A stretch of DNA of 64,000 nucleotides from Psychroserpens sp. SPM9 (GTDB lineage: Bacteria; Bacteroidota; Bacteroidia; Flavobacteriales; Flavobacteriaceae). A program made the position numbers and the translations under genes. Positions 36,896 to 46,075 of this stretch are shown piece by piece. Location: positions 744,001 to 808,000 of the forward strand of contig NZ_JANZNR010000001.1 of the NCBI RefSeq assembly GCF_025153525.1, read 5' to 3'. The stretch's first letter is position 1, and the number at the start of each line of letters is the position of its first letter. The notes below the pieces were generated by a model. It saw only the letters and a program-made list of their open reading frames with translations. It did no database searches and was not told where the DNA came from.

Positions 36896-37629
36896 TATTC
36901 CTGTATGCTTACCTTATAATTAATACCATAGGTCTTGGTCAAATTATCATCATTAAAAATATCTTTCACCGGACCCGTTGCAATTTTTTTCACATTCAAA
37001 AAGGTGACCCAATCAAAATATTCGGGAACTGTTTGTAAATCATGATGCACAACGATAACTGTTTTGCCTGCTTTTCGTAATTCTTTTAAAATATTGATGA
37101 TGGCAATTTCAGTTGTAGCATCAACACCTTGAAACGGTTCATCCATAAAATAGATGGATGCATCTTGTACAAGAGCACGTGCTAAAAATATACGCTGTTG
37201 CTGGCCACCAGACAACTGACTTATTTGTCGGTTTTTAAAAGGCAGCATACCAACTTTTTCAAGGGCTTCTAAAGCTGCTTTTTTTTCTTTTTGACGCGGA
37301 CGCTTAATCCAGCCTAAACTTCCGTAGGTGCCCATCATTACGACATCGAGTGCTGTGGTTGGAAAATCCCAGTCAACACTTCCCTTTTGAGGCACATAAG
37401 CTACTAAAGACCGTTGTTTTTCGTAAGATTTTCCATAAATTGTAACACTTCCTGCAATAGGTTTTAAGATGCCTAAAATAGATTTGATGAGCGTTGATTT
37501 TCCAGCACCATTGGGACCAACTATAGCCATAAGTACACCTTCAGGGATTTCTAAATCAATATCCCAAAGTACTGGCTTGTAGTTGTAAGCTACTGTTAAA
37601 TCGTCTACTTGAACTGCAATTTTAGTCAT
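36895..37629 (-). CDS. Metal ABC transporter ATP-binding protein
   Basis: ABC ATPase of the TroB/MntB/ZnuC group. Walker A is [11 protein letters not shown], the signature is LSGGQQQR, Walker B is SIYFMDEPF, and the switch His lies in VIVVHHDL. 244 residues, full length. It energises the two permeases encoded directly downstream. Confidence 0.93.
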   Translation of the reverse strand: MTKIAVQVDDLTVAYNYKPVLWDIDLEIPEGVLMAIVGPNGAGKSTLIKSILGILKPIAGSVTIYGKSYEKQRSLVAYVPQKGSVDWDFPTTALDVVMMGTYGSLGWIKRPRQKEKKAALEALEKVGMLPFKNRQISQLSGGQQQRIFLARALVQDASIYFMDEPFQGVDATTEIAIINILKELRKAGKTVIVVHHDLQTVPEYFDWVTFLNVKKIATGPVKDIFNDDNLTKTYGINYKVSIQE

Positions 37630-37712
37630 ATTTTATGTTTTTGTCTTTCAGAATGAGGCACCTCTTAAGAATCTTTTGTGTGATTACAGATTAGATGCGT
37701 ATGCCAGTTGAT

Positions 37713-38621
37713 TTATTTCAGTGCATTAACAATCGTATTGACATTATACTCAAACATCCCAATATATGTGCCTTCGGCTGTTCCTGCATTTCCTAAGGCA
37801 TCAGAATATAAAGTTCCTCCAATGGCTACTTCATGATTTTTAGATTTTACAGCGGCTTGTAAGGCTTCAATGGTTCGCTTAGGAACAGAACTTTCTACAA
37901 AAATAGCTTTGATGTTTTTCTCAATAATGAATGCTGACAGTTTTTGTACATCTTTAACTCCAGCTTCGGTTGCTGTTGATAAACCCTGTAAACCAACCAC
38001 CTCAAAATCATAGGCCTTTCCGAAGTAATTAAAAGCGTCATGAGCCGTCACCAAAATTCTTTTATCCTTAGGAAGCTCATTAATGATTGTAACCACCTTG
38101 GTTTTAAGAGCTGTGAGTTTTTCTAAATAAGTTTCTAAATTTTTAGAATAGGCTTCTGCATTTTTAGGGTCCTTTTCGGAAAGCACTTGAGCCACTTTGT
38201 TTGCAAATTGCTTAAAATAATCTATATCAAACCATACATGCGGATCGTAATTGGATGCAAAATAATCGGAACCAATCAATGTCTTTTTATCGAGTTCTTC
38301 TCCTAAAGCAATTGGTGTTTTGGTCGCACTTCCCATTTTTTCAAATACCTCAACAAGCTTTCCTTCAAGGTGCAATCCGTTATAAAAAATGACGTTTGCT
38401 TCTACCAGTTTGGTCACATCACCTTCACTTGCTTTATAAAGGTGTGGATCAACGCCACTTCCCATTAAACCTTGAACATTTACATAATCACCACCTATGT
38501 TTTTTACCAAATCGGTAATCATGGTTGTTGTGGTTACTATATTTAATTTGCCGTTGGATGGCGTTTCTTTTTTACAACTGAAACTTACGATGATTAATAC
38601 TAAGAGTATATTTTTTTTCAT
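37713..38621 (-). CDS. Metal ABC transporter substrate-binding lipoprotein
   Basis: Cluster A-I (ZnuA/TroA/MntC type) binding protein. The signal ends FSCKKE, a probable lipobox. Metal ligands are expected in GVDPHLYKASEGDV (His), NGLHLEG (His), TAHDAFNYFG (His) and the late GGTLYSDALG (Asp). It lacks the long His-rich loop of dedicated zinc proteins, which slightly favours Mn or Fe, but this is weak. 302 aa, complete. It precedes the ATPase gene by 83 nt. Confidence 0.9.
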   Translation of the reverse strand: MKKNILLVLIIVSFSCKKETPSNGKLNIVTTTTMITDLVKNIGGDYVNVQGLMGSGVDPHLYKASEGDVTKLVEANVIFYNGLHLEGKLVEVFEKMGSATKTPIALGEELDKKTLIGSDYFASNYDPHVWFDIDYFKQFANKVAQVLSEKDPKNAEAYSKNLETYLEKLTALKTKVVTIINELPKDKRILVTAHDAFNYFGKAYDFEVVGLQGLSTATEAGVKDVQKLSAFIIEKNIKAIFVESSVPKRTIEALQAAVKSKNHEVAIGGTLYSDALGNAGTAEGTYIGMFEYNVNTIVNALK

Positions 38622-38648
38622 TTTTGTTTTTTTAATAATCGTTATTAG

Positions 38649-39491
38649 TTAGCGTTCATTAAGCATTCTGAAACTTGCGCCTAAACCCACTAATAGATCT
38701 TGTCCTTTGGTGATGCTTGTTCCGAAGTAGGCATCTAATTGTAAATCGTTAGACACCAAATACGTAAAGCCAGCATCCCAATAATGGTTGGCCGAACTAT
38801 CTTCAGGTAAATCGCCATAGAGCTCAGCGTACATCCCAAATTTATCCGTAATACTATAGCCATAAGCCAGCGTATAGATAGCTGCAGCTTCAGGAGAATC
38901 ATTTCCCCATTCTGCACCAATATTATAGCCTAAGCTGGATTTTTCACTTAAGGTATGTGACAGAGAAAATCTAAAATCGACACCTGTTGTTTCCGGACGG
39001 TAATCTTGAGCTGCTGTAAACAATGGGAAAACGTGACCAATTAAGGCTATTTCTGGCATACCATTGTCTTCTTTGGCAATATCAATTTTTACCCCAAGTA
39101 ACAATGGAGATAAACCGCTGCTTACATTAGCTAATTTATGACCATTAACTTTTGTTACACCTTCTACAAAATCCCAACCCAAACGCAATTCTAAATTATC
39201 AAGAATTCCATATCTAATTAGTGTTGTATTGTAGGTATAGGCTTCCTGTTTTGTAGAATTGGCTTCAAAAGATTCATACAAACCACCTGTTTCGATTTGG
39301 AGAATTCCTTTCCCTACTGTTGACGAAGCTTCGGTAGCATCAGGTCTGTCTGTGACTAATGCTTCAGTCGTTGAAGGTAACTGACTTGTGTTTTGAGCAT
39401 AAGAAAACACAGACCACAAGACCAATACTGTACATAATAAAAGGGCCTTGGGGCTATAATTAAGACCATCTAATTTACTTTTAGTTTTCAT
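38649..39491 (-). CDS. Outer-membrane transporter-like protein (phenol MetA-type fold)
   Basis: I start at ATG 39491 (MKTKSKLDGLNYSPKALLL), which gives a signal peptide ending SYAQ; the ATG at 39521 would deepen the overlap with the regulator gene. VTDRPDATEASSTVGKGILQIETGG and the regular amphipathic strands are those of the MetA-pathway outer-membrane family. The end, LGASFRMLNER, is a final strand. It probably forms a porin-like barrel for the metal imported by the operon. It overlaps the DtxR gene by 11 nt. Confidence 0.75.
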   Translation of the reverse strand: MKTKSKLDGLNYSPKALLLCTVLVLWSVFSYAQNTSQLPSTTEALVTDRPDATEASSTVGKGILQIETGGLYESFEANSTKQEAYTYNTTLIRYGILDNLELRLGWDFVEGVTKVNGHKLANVSSGLSPLLLGVKIDIAKEDNGMPEIALIGHVFPLFTAAQDYRPETTGVDFRFSLSHTLSEKSSLGYNIGAEWGNDSPEAAAIYTLAYGYSITDKFGMYAELYGDLPEDSSANHYWDAGFTYLVSNDLQLDAYFGTSITKGQDLLVGLGASFRMLNER

Positions 39492-40137
39492 CAACATAAA
39501 TAATTTTTGTAAAATCTTCATTTAAAACAATGGTATTTGATGCTATTGAAATTTGAGTCATTTTGTTACTAACAAACTGCTTGGACACCGTTATTGTATT
39601 TCTATATTTAATTTGGTTTTGCGCACAAAAATCAAAGAATTCTTTATCATCACTCATCAATCTAGAAATCGTATAGGTGTTCCCTTCGATGGCATCAGAC
39701 AAAGCAATCGATGTATCTTCAGTAGTGATTTCGCCATCTGCATTGGGGATGGGATCACCATGAGGATCAAACTTTGGATGGCCTAAATAATCACTTATTT
39801 TTTCTGCTAATAAATCTGAAGTTTGATGCTCTAATAATTCGGCTTCCCGATGAATATCATGCAGAGACATATCAAACATTTTGAATAAAAATGCTTCCCA
39901 AAGCCGGTGTTTTCTTACGACATTGAGTGCCATTTTGGTTCCTTTTTCAGTAAGTTGAAGCGCTTGATATTTTTCGTAATTCAATAAATCTTTTGCCGCT
40001 AGCTTTTTAGCCATATCGGTTGCAGCTGCATTTGAAATTCCCAGCTTCTTGGCGATATTTCCAGGCTTGGTATTTTTTATATCGTGCTTGTCGTTGTTGT
40101 AAATGGCTTTTACAAAATTTTCAATAGCTATAGACAT
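39481..40137 (-). CDS. DtxR/MntR-family metal-dependent regulator
   Basis: N-terminal winged helix (NTKPGNIAKKLGISNAAATDMAKKLAAKDLLNYEKYQALQL, in pieces) and the metal-binding dimerisation domain (VRKHRLWEAFLFKMFDMSLHDIHREAELLEHQ). The C-terminal part, residues about 140-218, looks FeoA/SH3-like. 218 residues, normal. First gene of the metal operon, so probably autoregulated through the palindrome directly downstream of its promoter. Confidence 0.92.
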   Translation of the reverse strand: MSIAIENFVKAIYNNDKHDIKNTKPGNIAKKLGISNAAATDMAKKLAAKDLLNYEKYQALQLTEKGTKMALNVVRKHRLWEAFLFKMFDMSLHDIHREAELLEHQTSDLLAEKISDYLGHPKFDPHGDPIPNADGEITTEDTSIALSDAIEGNTYTISRLMSDDKEFFDFCAQNQIKYRNTITVSKQFVSNKMTQISIASNTIVLNEDFTKIIYVDEN

Positions 40138-40159
40138 TTTTAAATAGCTTTAATTAATT

Positions 40160-40190
40160 TTTAAGTATGCTTAAATATTTTACAAATGTA
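40160..40190 (-). promoter_or_regulatory. Promoter and DtxR-type operator of the metal operon
   Basis: 16-bp palindrome TTTAAGTATGCTTAAA (40160-40175): 6-bp arms and 4-nt centre, like DtxR/MntR boxes. On the minus strand a perfect TACATTTG (TAnnTTTG) -7 box lies at 40190-40183, so the palindrome covers the transcription start. A clear -33 TTG is not visible. Binding by the adjacent regulator is inference. Confidence 0.6.
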
Positions 40191-40255
40191 ACTAAAATTT
40201 TAATGTTTTGTTAATCCTAAACAGATTAATGTTTGTTTTTAGTTAAATTCAAGCT

Positions 40256-40690
40256 ATGAAAAAAATTACGCTTACGATTGTAATCAGCCTGTTATGTGCC
40301 TTTACATTTATAGAAGCTCAGACGCCTTTTACGAAAGACTCGCTTAGCGTGAGTTCTATAATAGGGTTGAATGAAAAAACAAACTACAAAGACTATCAGG
40401 TGAAATTCAAGAATGTTATTTCTGATTCTAGATGTCCAAAAGAGGTGATGTGTATAAGAGCAGGTGAGGCTAAAGTCCGTTTAGCGCTTTATAAAAACGG
40501 AGCATTTATTTCTGATAAAATTATAATTATTGACGCCAGTGGCTATGTTATTGAAGACAACAATCTGGCTTTTAATGCCGATGATTTTAAAATTTACGGA
40601 ATGGCTTTAACTCCCTATCCAAAAACCACAGCAGCGATTCCAAAAAAAGAATACCATCTTGAAATTGTCTTTCAGCCTAAGCGACTTTAG
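40256..40690 (+). CDS. Hypothetical exported protein
   Basis: Signal peptide (MKKITLTIVISLLCAFTFIEAQ) and a beta-rich domain with the motif DSRCPKEVMCIRAGEAKV, two Cys spaced by six. This motif recurs in small exported Bacteroidota proteins of unknown role. It is divergent from the DtxR operon and its 3' end overlaps the convergent Cys-rich gene by 4 nt. A link to metal homeostasis is possible from position only. Confidence 0.65.
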   Translation: MKKITLTIVISLLCAFTFIEAQTPFTKDSLSVSSIIGLNEKTNYKDYQVKFKNVISDSRCPKEVMCIRAGEAKVRLALYKNGAFISDKIIIIDASGYVIEDNNLAFNADDFKIYGMALTPYPKTTAAIPKKEYHLEIVFQPKRL

Positions 40691-40830
40691 TGACAGCCAC
40701 AATCATCTTTACCACAAGCTTTAGTTACAGCTGTTTTTTTCTTCGGAAGAACGCCAAACTTATTCAGTAAAAACCACAACGCTAAGGCTACTGCAGCAAA
40801 AACCAATATATTTTGTATAATCGTATTCAT
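40687..40830 (-). CDS. FeoB-associated Cys-rich membrane peptide
   Basis: 47-codon frame from ATG 40830 to TAA 40687. One membrane helix (IIQNILVFAAVALALWFLL), a short basic stretch (PKKK) and a Cys-rich tail (ACGKDDCGCH). This is the layout of the FeoB-associated Cys-rich membrane proteins, and it lies 62 nt downstream of feoB on the same strand. The tail could bind iron or an Fe-S cluster. Confidence 0.8.
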   Translation of the reverse strand: MNTIIQNILVFAAVALALWFLLNKFGVLPKKKTAVTKACGKDDCGCH

Positions 40831-40892
40831 GATAGGTTTGTCGTTACTAATATTGTTTTATTTCATCAGAATCCTAATTAGCAGTAGGAAAC

Positions 40893-42992
40893 TTACTTTA
40901 AAAATTGATAAGCTATTAAAGCTACAAGATACGCAAATGCACTCATAATCACCAATTGGTACATTGGCCATTTCCAAGAGTTCGTTTCTCGTTTTACAAT
41001 GGCCAGAGTACTCATACACTGCATTGCAAATGCATAGAATAAGAGCAAGGAAATCCCACTAGCAAAATTAAATAACGGTCCGCCTAAAATTGGATTCACT
41101 TCTCCTGCCATGCGGTTTTTAATGGTTTCTTCTTCGTCACTTCCTACGCTATAAATAGTTGCTAAGGTTCCCACAAAAACTTCTCTTGCCGCAAATGAAC
41201 TGACAATGGCGATACCAATTTTCCAGTCGTAACCTAAGGGTCTAATCGCAGGTTCGATGGCATGTCCTGCAATACCTATAAAGGAATGTTCTAGTTTATG
41301 CGACGCTATTTTTTGATCTAGTTCATCTTGTGTAAGGTTATCTAAAGCGTGTTGTTGTGTTACAATATCTTCTGCATTATTGAATTGTTCACCAGGACCA
41401 TAAGAAGCTAAAAACCATAATACTATCGAAATTGCTAAAATGATTTTACCGGCTCCAAAAACAAAAGATTTAGTTTTTTCTAAAACGGTTAAGGCTACAT
41501 TTTTTAATAAGGGCACTTTATAATTGGGCATTTCAACAACAAAAAATGTTTTGCTTCTAATTTTTAAGACTTTATTTAAAATCCACGCAGAAACAATCGC
41601 TGCTCCAAATCCGATAAGGTAAAGTAACATTAGGGTTAATGCCTGATAACTTAATCCGAAAAATCGTCCTTCAGGAATCACCAGTGAAATGATAATTAAA
41701 TACACTGGTAAACGTGCCGAACAAGTTGTAAAAGGTGTAACCAAAATAGTGATAAGACGCTCTTTCCAACTTTCAATATTTCGCGTCGCCATGATAGCAG
41801 GAATGGCACAAGCTGTTCCAGAAATTAAGGGCACTACACTCTTTCCGCTCAATCCGAAACGCCTCATAATACGATCCATTAAAAAAACAACACGACTCAT
41901 ATAGCCACTTTCTTCTAAGACAGAAATAAACAAAAACAGAAATGCAATCTGCGGAATGAATATAACGATACCGCCTAGTCCCGGAATAATGCCTTCGGCT
42001 ATCAAATTAGTAAAAGCGCCTTCTGGCATTAGGTGTTTTGTCCACTCACTTAAGGATGCAAATGCACTATCTATAAAATCCATAGGAACACTTGACCAAT
42101 CGTAAATGGCTTGAAAAATGGTAAGAAGAATGATCCCGAAGATCAAATAACCCCATACTTTATGAGTTAAAATCCGATCCAGTTTAATGCGCAAATCCTT
42201 GGCAGAATTTAAGTCGATAGTTTGCCCTTTTTTAAGCGTATTATTAATAAACTGATATCTCTTAATCGTTTCTTTTTGCTGTAAACGTTTGAGATCTGCC
42301 TCACTTTTTGTCTTAAAACTATGAATGGCATCTATTTGATTTCGGTCTACTTTTCCGAAGTTAACATCTTGAGTAATAACCAACCAAAGCTTGTATAATA
42401 ACTGATTAGGGAAGGCTTTTCTGAGTTTATCAAAATAATCGGTATCAATTTCCGAAGCATTTAAACAGGGCTTAACAGATAATTCTTTATAGTTAGCAAT
42501 CACTTCTTTGAGCTCGTCTATACCTCTATTTTTTCTTGTACTTATAAGTGCAATTTTGGTCTCCAGCTTCTGTTCCAGATAAGGAATATCTAATTTTATC
42601 CCTTTGTAGGTCATCCTATCAGACATATTAATGACTAGAATCGTTGGAATTTCCAGGTCTTTAATTTGCGTGTAAAGTAATAGGTTTCGTTTTAAATTTT
42701 CGACATCACTAACCACGACTGCAACGTCGGGAAAATCTTTATCATTTTTATTAAGAAGTAATTCAATAACCACATTTTCATCAAGCGATGATGCGTTTAA
42801 GCTGTAAGTCCCTGGCAAATCGATGATATGGGCTTTCACACCTCTAGGGAGTTTGCAAATCCCTTCTTTCTTTTCAACCGTAATCCCAGGATAATTTCCT
42901 ACTTTTTGATTTAAACCTGTTAAAGCATTAAATACAGACGTTTTTCCTGTGTTAGGATTTCCAATAAGAGCAACATTAATTTGTTTAGCCAT
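40893..42992 (-). CDS. feoB: Ferrous iron transport protein B
   Basis: N-terminal G domain: G1 GNPNTGKTSVFN, G3 DLPGTYSL, G4 NMSD. A GDI-like spacer follows. The membrane part (residues about 285-699) has the Gate motifs CAIPAI and CSARLPVYL and the usual duplicated core. 699 residues, complete. Imports Fe2+ across the inner membrane. Its start overlaps feoA by 8 nt. Confidence 0.95.
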   Translation of the reverse strand: MAKQINVALIGNPNTGKTSVFNALTGLNQKVGNYPGITVEKKEGICKLPRGVKAHIIDLPGTYSLNASSLDENVVIELLLNKNDKDFPDVAVVVSDVENLKRNLLLYTQIKDLEIPTILVINMSDRMTYKGIKLDIPYLEQKLETKIALISTRKNRGIDELKEVIANYKELSVKPCLNASEIDTDYFDKLRKAFPNQLLYKLWLVITQDVNFGKVDRNQIDAIHSFKTKSEADLKRLQQKETIKRYQFINNTLKKGQTIDLNSAKDLRIKLDRILTHKVWGYLIFGIILLTIFQAIYDWSSVPMDFIDSAFASLSEWTKHLMPEGAFTNLIAEGIIPGLGGIVIFIPQIAFLFLFISVLEESGYMSRVVFLMDRIMRRFGLSGKSVVPLISGTACAIPAIMATRNIESWKERLITILVTPFTTCSARLPVYLIIISLVIPEGRFFGLSYQALTLMLLYLIGFGAAIVSAWILNKVLKIRSKTFFVVEMPNYKVPLLKNVALTVLEKTKSFVFGAGKIILAISIVLWFLASYGPGEQFNNAEDIVTQQHALDNLTQDELDQKIASHKLEHSFIGIAGHAIEPAIRPLGYDWKIGIAIVSSFAAREVFVGTLATIYSVGSDEEETIKNRMAGEVNPILGGPLFNFASGISLLLFYAFAMQCMSTLAIVKRETNSWKWPMYQLVIMSAFAYLVALIAYQFLK

Positions 42993-43218
42993 TTGAAATC
43001 TCGATTAAAATGTGAATTGCAGTTTCTTTTCTAATCGCTAAATGGGTTCCATTAATATTGAGATACATAGGATCTGCAAAAGGCGCCACTTGTACGAGCT
43101 CCACCAAATTACCAGGTAAACATCCCATTTCCAATAACTTAAGAGGAATATGTATGGATGAAACATCAGTTATAATACCTTGTTGGCCGCGTTTTATATC
43201 TGCTAAAGTGAGTTGCAA
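42985..43218 (-). CDS. feoA: Ferrous iron transport protein A
   Basis: 77-residue FeoA/SH3-like protein. Typical blocks: LADIKRGQQGIITDV, LLEMGCLPGNLVELV, INGTHLAIRKETA. It partners FeoB in the cytoplasm. First gene of the feo operon, preceded by a -7-like box and a partial DtxR-type site. Confidence 0.93.
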   Translation of the reverse strand: MQLTLADIKRGQQGIITDVSSIHIPLKLLEMGCLPGNLVELVQVAPFADPMYLNINGTHLAIRKETAIHILIEISNG

Positions 43219-43234
43219 GCTTATTTAGATTGAT

Positions 43235-43252
43235 TTTAAGTAAGCAAAAATA
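43235..43252 (-). promoter_or_regulatory. feoA promoter with partial DtxR-type site
   Basis: Positions 43235-43250 match the 16-bp palindrome upstream of the DtxR gene at 13 of 16 positions, with an intact TTTAAGTA half. A TATTTTTG -7-type box on the minus strand (43252-43245) overlaps it. This suggests repression of feo by the same regulator when metal is plentiful. Confidence 0.45.
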
Positions 43253-43289
43253 AAGTAAAAATTCAGTGTAAAAAAATTGTAGTCGTTTT

Positions 43290-43958
43290 TTATTGATATT
43301 CCTTTTTAAGTCGTTGAATATCTTGTATTAAAGAGTCAATAGAAGCAGGACTTACGCCATTATATAATCCTCTGATTTGCTTCTTCTTATCTATCAATGC
43401 AAAGTTTTCGGTATGTATCATTCCGTAATTTTCAGAGCCATCATCTTTAACCACGAGATAGGATTTTCGAGCTAAATCATAAATGTGTTTTCTATCGCCT
43501 GTGACCAAATTCCATTTGTAATCGTTAACACCTTTTTCAAGAGCATACCGTTTTAATTGTTCAACAGAGTCTATTTCTGGAGTGACCGAATGAGATAAAA
43601 GCATCACTTCATCGTCATTTAGAATTTCTTTTTGAATGCGGTACATCTGTGTGGTCATTATCGGACAAATAGTTTGACAGGTTGTAAAAAAGAAATCAGC
43701 AACATAGATTTTATCCTCATAGTTGGCTTGTGTAATTGTGTCTCCATTTTGATTGATGAGTTTAAAATCGGCAATGGTATGGTATTTCTTTTTATGCTGA
43801 ATGCTACTATCAACAAGAGAGGCATCGATTCTATTGGGCTGATAAATTGGTAAAGGTTTATTGGTATCTAGTGCAGAATACATGAAATAAATAATAACCC
43901 CAGACACTACGGCTAACACTAGAAAGAATATTTTGAGTTGTTTTACATATCGCAACAT
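43290..43958 (-). CDS. SCO1/SenC-family protein
   Basis: Thioredoxin-fold SCO protein anchored by an N-terminal membrane segment (FFLVLAVVSGVIIYFMY). The copper-binding CxxxC is in FFTTCQTICPIMT and the later His in MIHTENFALID. 222 aa, normal. It helps load copper into cytochrome oxidase or maintains thiols on the periplasmic side. It stands alone between feo and the M1 peptidase. Confidence 0.9.
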   Translation of the reverse strand: MLRYVKQLKIFFLVLAVVSGVIIYFMYSALDTNKPLPIYQPNRIDASLVDSSIQHKKKYHTIADFKLINQNGDTITQANYEDKIYVADFFFTTCQTICPIMTTQMYRIQKEILNDDEVMLLSHSVTPEIDSVEQLKRYALEKGVNDYKWNLVTGDRKHIYDLARKSYLVVKDDGSENYGMIHTENFALIDKKKQIRGLYNGVSPASIDSLIQDIQRLKKEYQ

Positions 43959-44073
43959 AAACTGATAATTAAGGCTTTATATCGTGTAGAATTGTAAGTT
44001 TAGACTGCAAAAATACGACACAATAGCAACAAAATGACTACTTTTAACATGCTATAGTGTTAAAAAAGAAAAA

Positions 44074-46017
44074 ATGACCATCATGAAATTACGACTACTC
44101 CTCCTATTGGGACTGTTTAGCACAGTGTCATTTTCGCAAGATTATAATGAAACATTAAACACTATTAGAGTGGCTGAGGCAAAATCTGCATTAAACCGAA
44201 TGATGCATCGAGCCAATCTTAATACAGGTAACTACGATTTAAAATACCACAGGTTAGAATTGAATGTAGACCCATCGGTTGCTTTTATTTCTGGAGCAAT
44301 AACCTCCTATTTTGTTGCTAAAAGTGATATGTCTAGCATTACTTTTGATTTGGCATCAAATATGACCGTTACACAAGTCCTACAACGCGGAAACACCTTA
44401 TCATATACTCATAATTCGGATGAGCTTGTAATCACATTACCAGCCACACAAACTACTGGCGTTTTAGATTCCCTGACGGTTAGTTATTCGGGTAATCCTC
44501 AATCTTCTGGATTTGGATCCTTTGAAGTGAATCAACATAATGGTGATCCTGTTTTTTGGACCTTATCAGAGCCTTATGGCGCTAAAGCCTGGTGGCCTTG
44601 CAAACAAGATTTAATTGATAAAATTGACTCTGTAGATGTGTTTCTAACAACACCTAGGTTTAATCCCTCTAATGAAGAATACATTTCGGTTTCTAATGGC
44701 TTAGAGCAAAGTCAAGTTATCAACGGAAGTAACAAAACCACGCATTTCAAACATCGCTATCCCATTCCAGCTTACCTTATTGCCATAGCAGCTACAAATT
44801 ATGAAGTGTACTCGCATACGGTATCCAATAATGGAAATCCCTTTGACATCGTCAACTACGTGTATCCCGAAGATTTAGCTGCAGCACAATCTAGCACCGC
44901 AGTTACGGTAGATATAATGAATGTGTTTTCTAATTTATTCGAAGAATATCCTTTTGCAAATGAAAAATACGGTCATGCACAATTTGGCTGGGGAGGCGGC
45001 ATGGAACATACAACGGTTTCGTTTATGGGGAATTTTAGCCGCAACCTTATAGCACATGAACTGGCTCATCAATGGTTTGGAAATAAAATTACCTGCGGAA
45101 GCTGGAAAGACATCTGGCTTAATGAAGGTTTTGCTACGTATCTCTCTGGACTGGTTTACGAAAATTTAGATGGTACTAATGTGTTTTCTGTTTGGAAACA
45201 ACAACGTATAGACATTATTACTTCTGAACCTGATGGCGCTGTATATTTAAGTGATGTAGATACGACAAGTGTGAGCAGAATATTTAATGGCAGACTCAGC
45301 TATACAAAAGGTGCAATGGTCTTACATATGCTTCGAAAAAAACTTGGAGATGCTCCTTTTTTTCAAGCCTTACAAGATTATCTTGCTTCGGAAACACTTG
45401 CTTTCGACTATGCAAAAACGGAAGATTTTATCGCTATCACTGAAACTTCTTCTGGTGAAGATTTAACCGAATTTTTCAGCGATTGGCTCTATAATGAAGG
45501 ATATCCGAGTTATACTGTAGAATGGCATCAACCCGCAGCAAACGAAGTTTCTATCACACTCAGCCAAACCCAAAGTCATCCGTCTGTATCGTTTTTTGAA
45601 GCACCAGTACCCTTACGTCTTATTGGTACTCTTGGCCAAGAACAAAACATTGTTTTAGACCATACACAAAATCAGGAAAGTTTTCTAGAAACGATAGATT
45701 TTACTGTAAATAGTATTGTATTTGATCCTGAATCTGATTTAATTTCAGCAAATAACAATGTGCTTTTAAGCACAGATGAACCAGAATTACACCAACAACT
45801 GGTGGTGTATCCTAATCCGACATCCGAAGTTCTTAATGTCGAAAAACCTGAAGGCTTAGAAATTTCAGAAGTAAGAATCTATAATACGCTGGGGCAGTTA
45901 GTGAATCAACACGCTTGGAATTCAACAATAGACACCTCGTCTTGGGCTACAGGATTATTTTTTATACAATTTCAAACATCCGATCGGGTGATTACTAAAT
46001 CGGTGTTAAAAAAATAA
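44074..46017 (+). CDS. Secreted M1-family aminopeptidase with T9SS sorting domain
   Basis: Signal peptide (the second ATG at 44083 may be the true start), the M1 N-terminal beta domain, then GGMEHTTVSF (GxMEN-type motif). The zinc site HELAHQWFGNKI with NEGFATYLSGL follows. The C-terminal 75 residues are a type A sorting domain (VVYPNPTSEVLNVEKP, GQLVNQ, WATGLFFIQF). At 647 residues it lacks the large C-terminal M1 domain. Exported, digests peptides outside the cell. Confidence 0.93.
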   Translation: MTIMKLRLLLLLGLFSTVSFSQDYNETLNTIRVAEAKSALNRMMHRANLNTGNYDLKYHRLELNVDPSVAFISGAITSYFVAKSDMSSITFDLASNMTVTQVLQRGNTLSYTHNSDELVITLPATQTTGVLDSLTVSYSGNPQSSGFGSFEVNQHNGDPVFWTLSEPYGAKAWWPCKQDLIDKIDSVDVFLTTPRFNPSNEEYISVSNGLEQSQVINGSNKTTHFKHRYPIPAYLIAIAATNYEVYSHTVSNNGNPFDIVNYVYPEDLAAAQSSTAVTVDIMNVFSNLFEEYPFANEKYGHAQFGWGGGMEHTTVSFMGNFSRNLIAHELAHQWFGNKITCGSWKDIWLNEGFATYLSGLVYENLDGTNVFSVWKQQRIDIITSEPDGAVYLSDVDTTSVSRIFNGRLSYTKGAMVLHMLRKKLGDAPFFQALQDYLASETLAFDYAKTEDFIAITETSSGEDLTEFFSDWLYNEGYPSYTVEWHQPAANEVSITLSQTQSHPSVSFFEAPVPLRLIGTLGQEQNIVLDHTQNQESFLETIDFTVNSIVFDPESDLISANNNVLLSTDEPELHQQLVVYPNPTSEVLNVEKPEGLEISEVRIYNTLGQLVNQHAWNSTIDTSSWATGLFFIQFQTSDRVITKSVLKK

Positions 46018-46075
46018 GCATAAATCAGGCTAAAACACTACTTTTGTCGCTTAGAATTTTTATGATTTAAGATAC

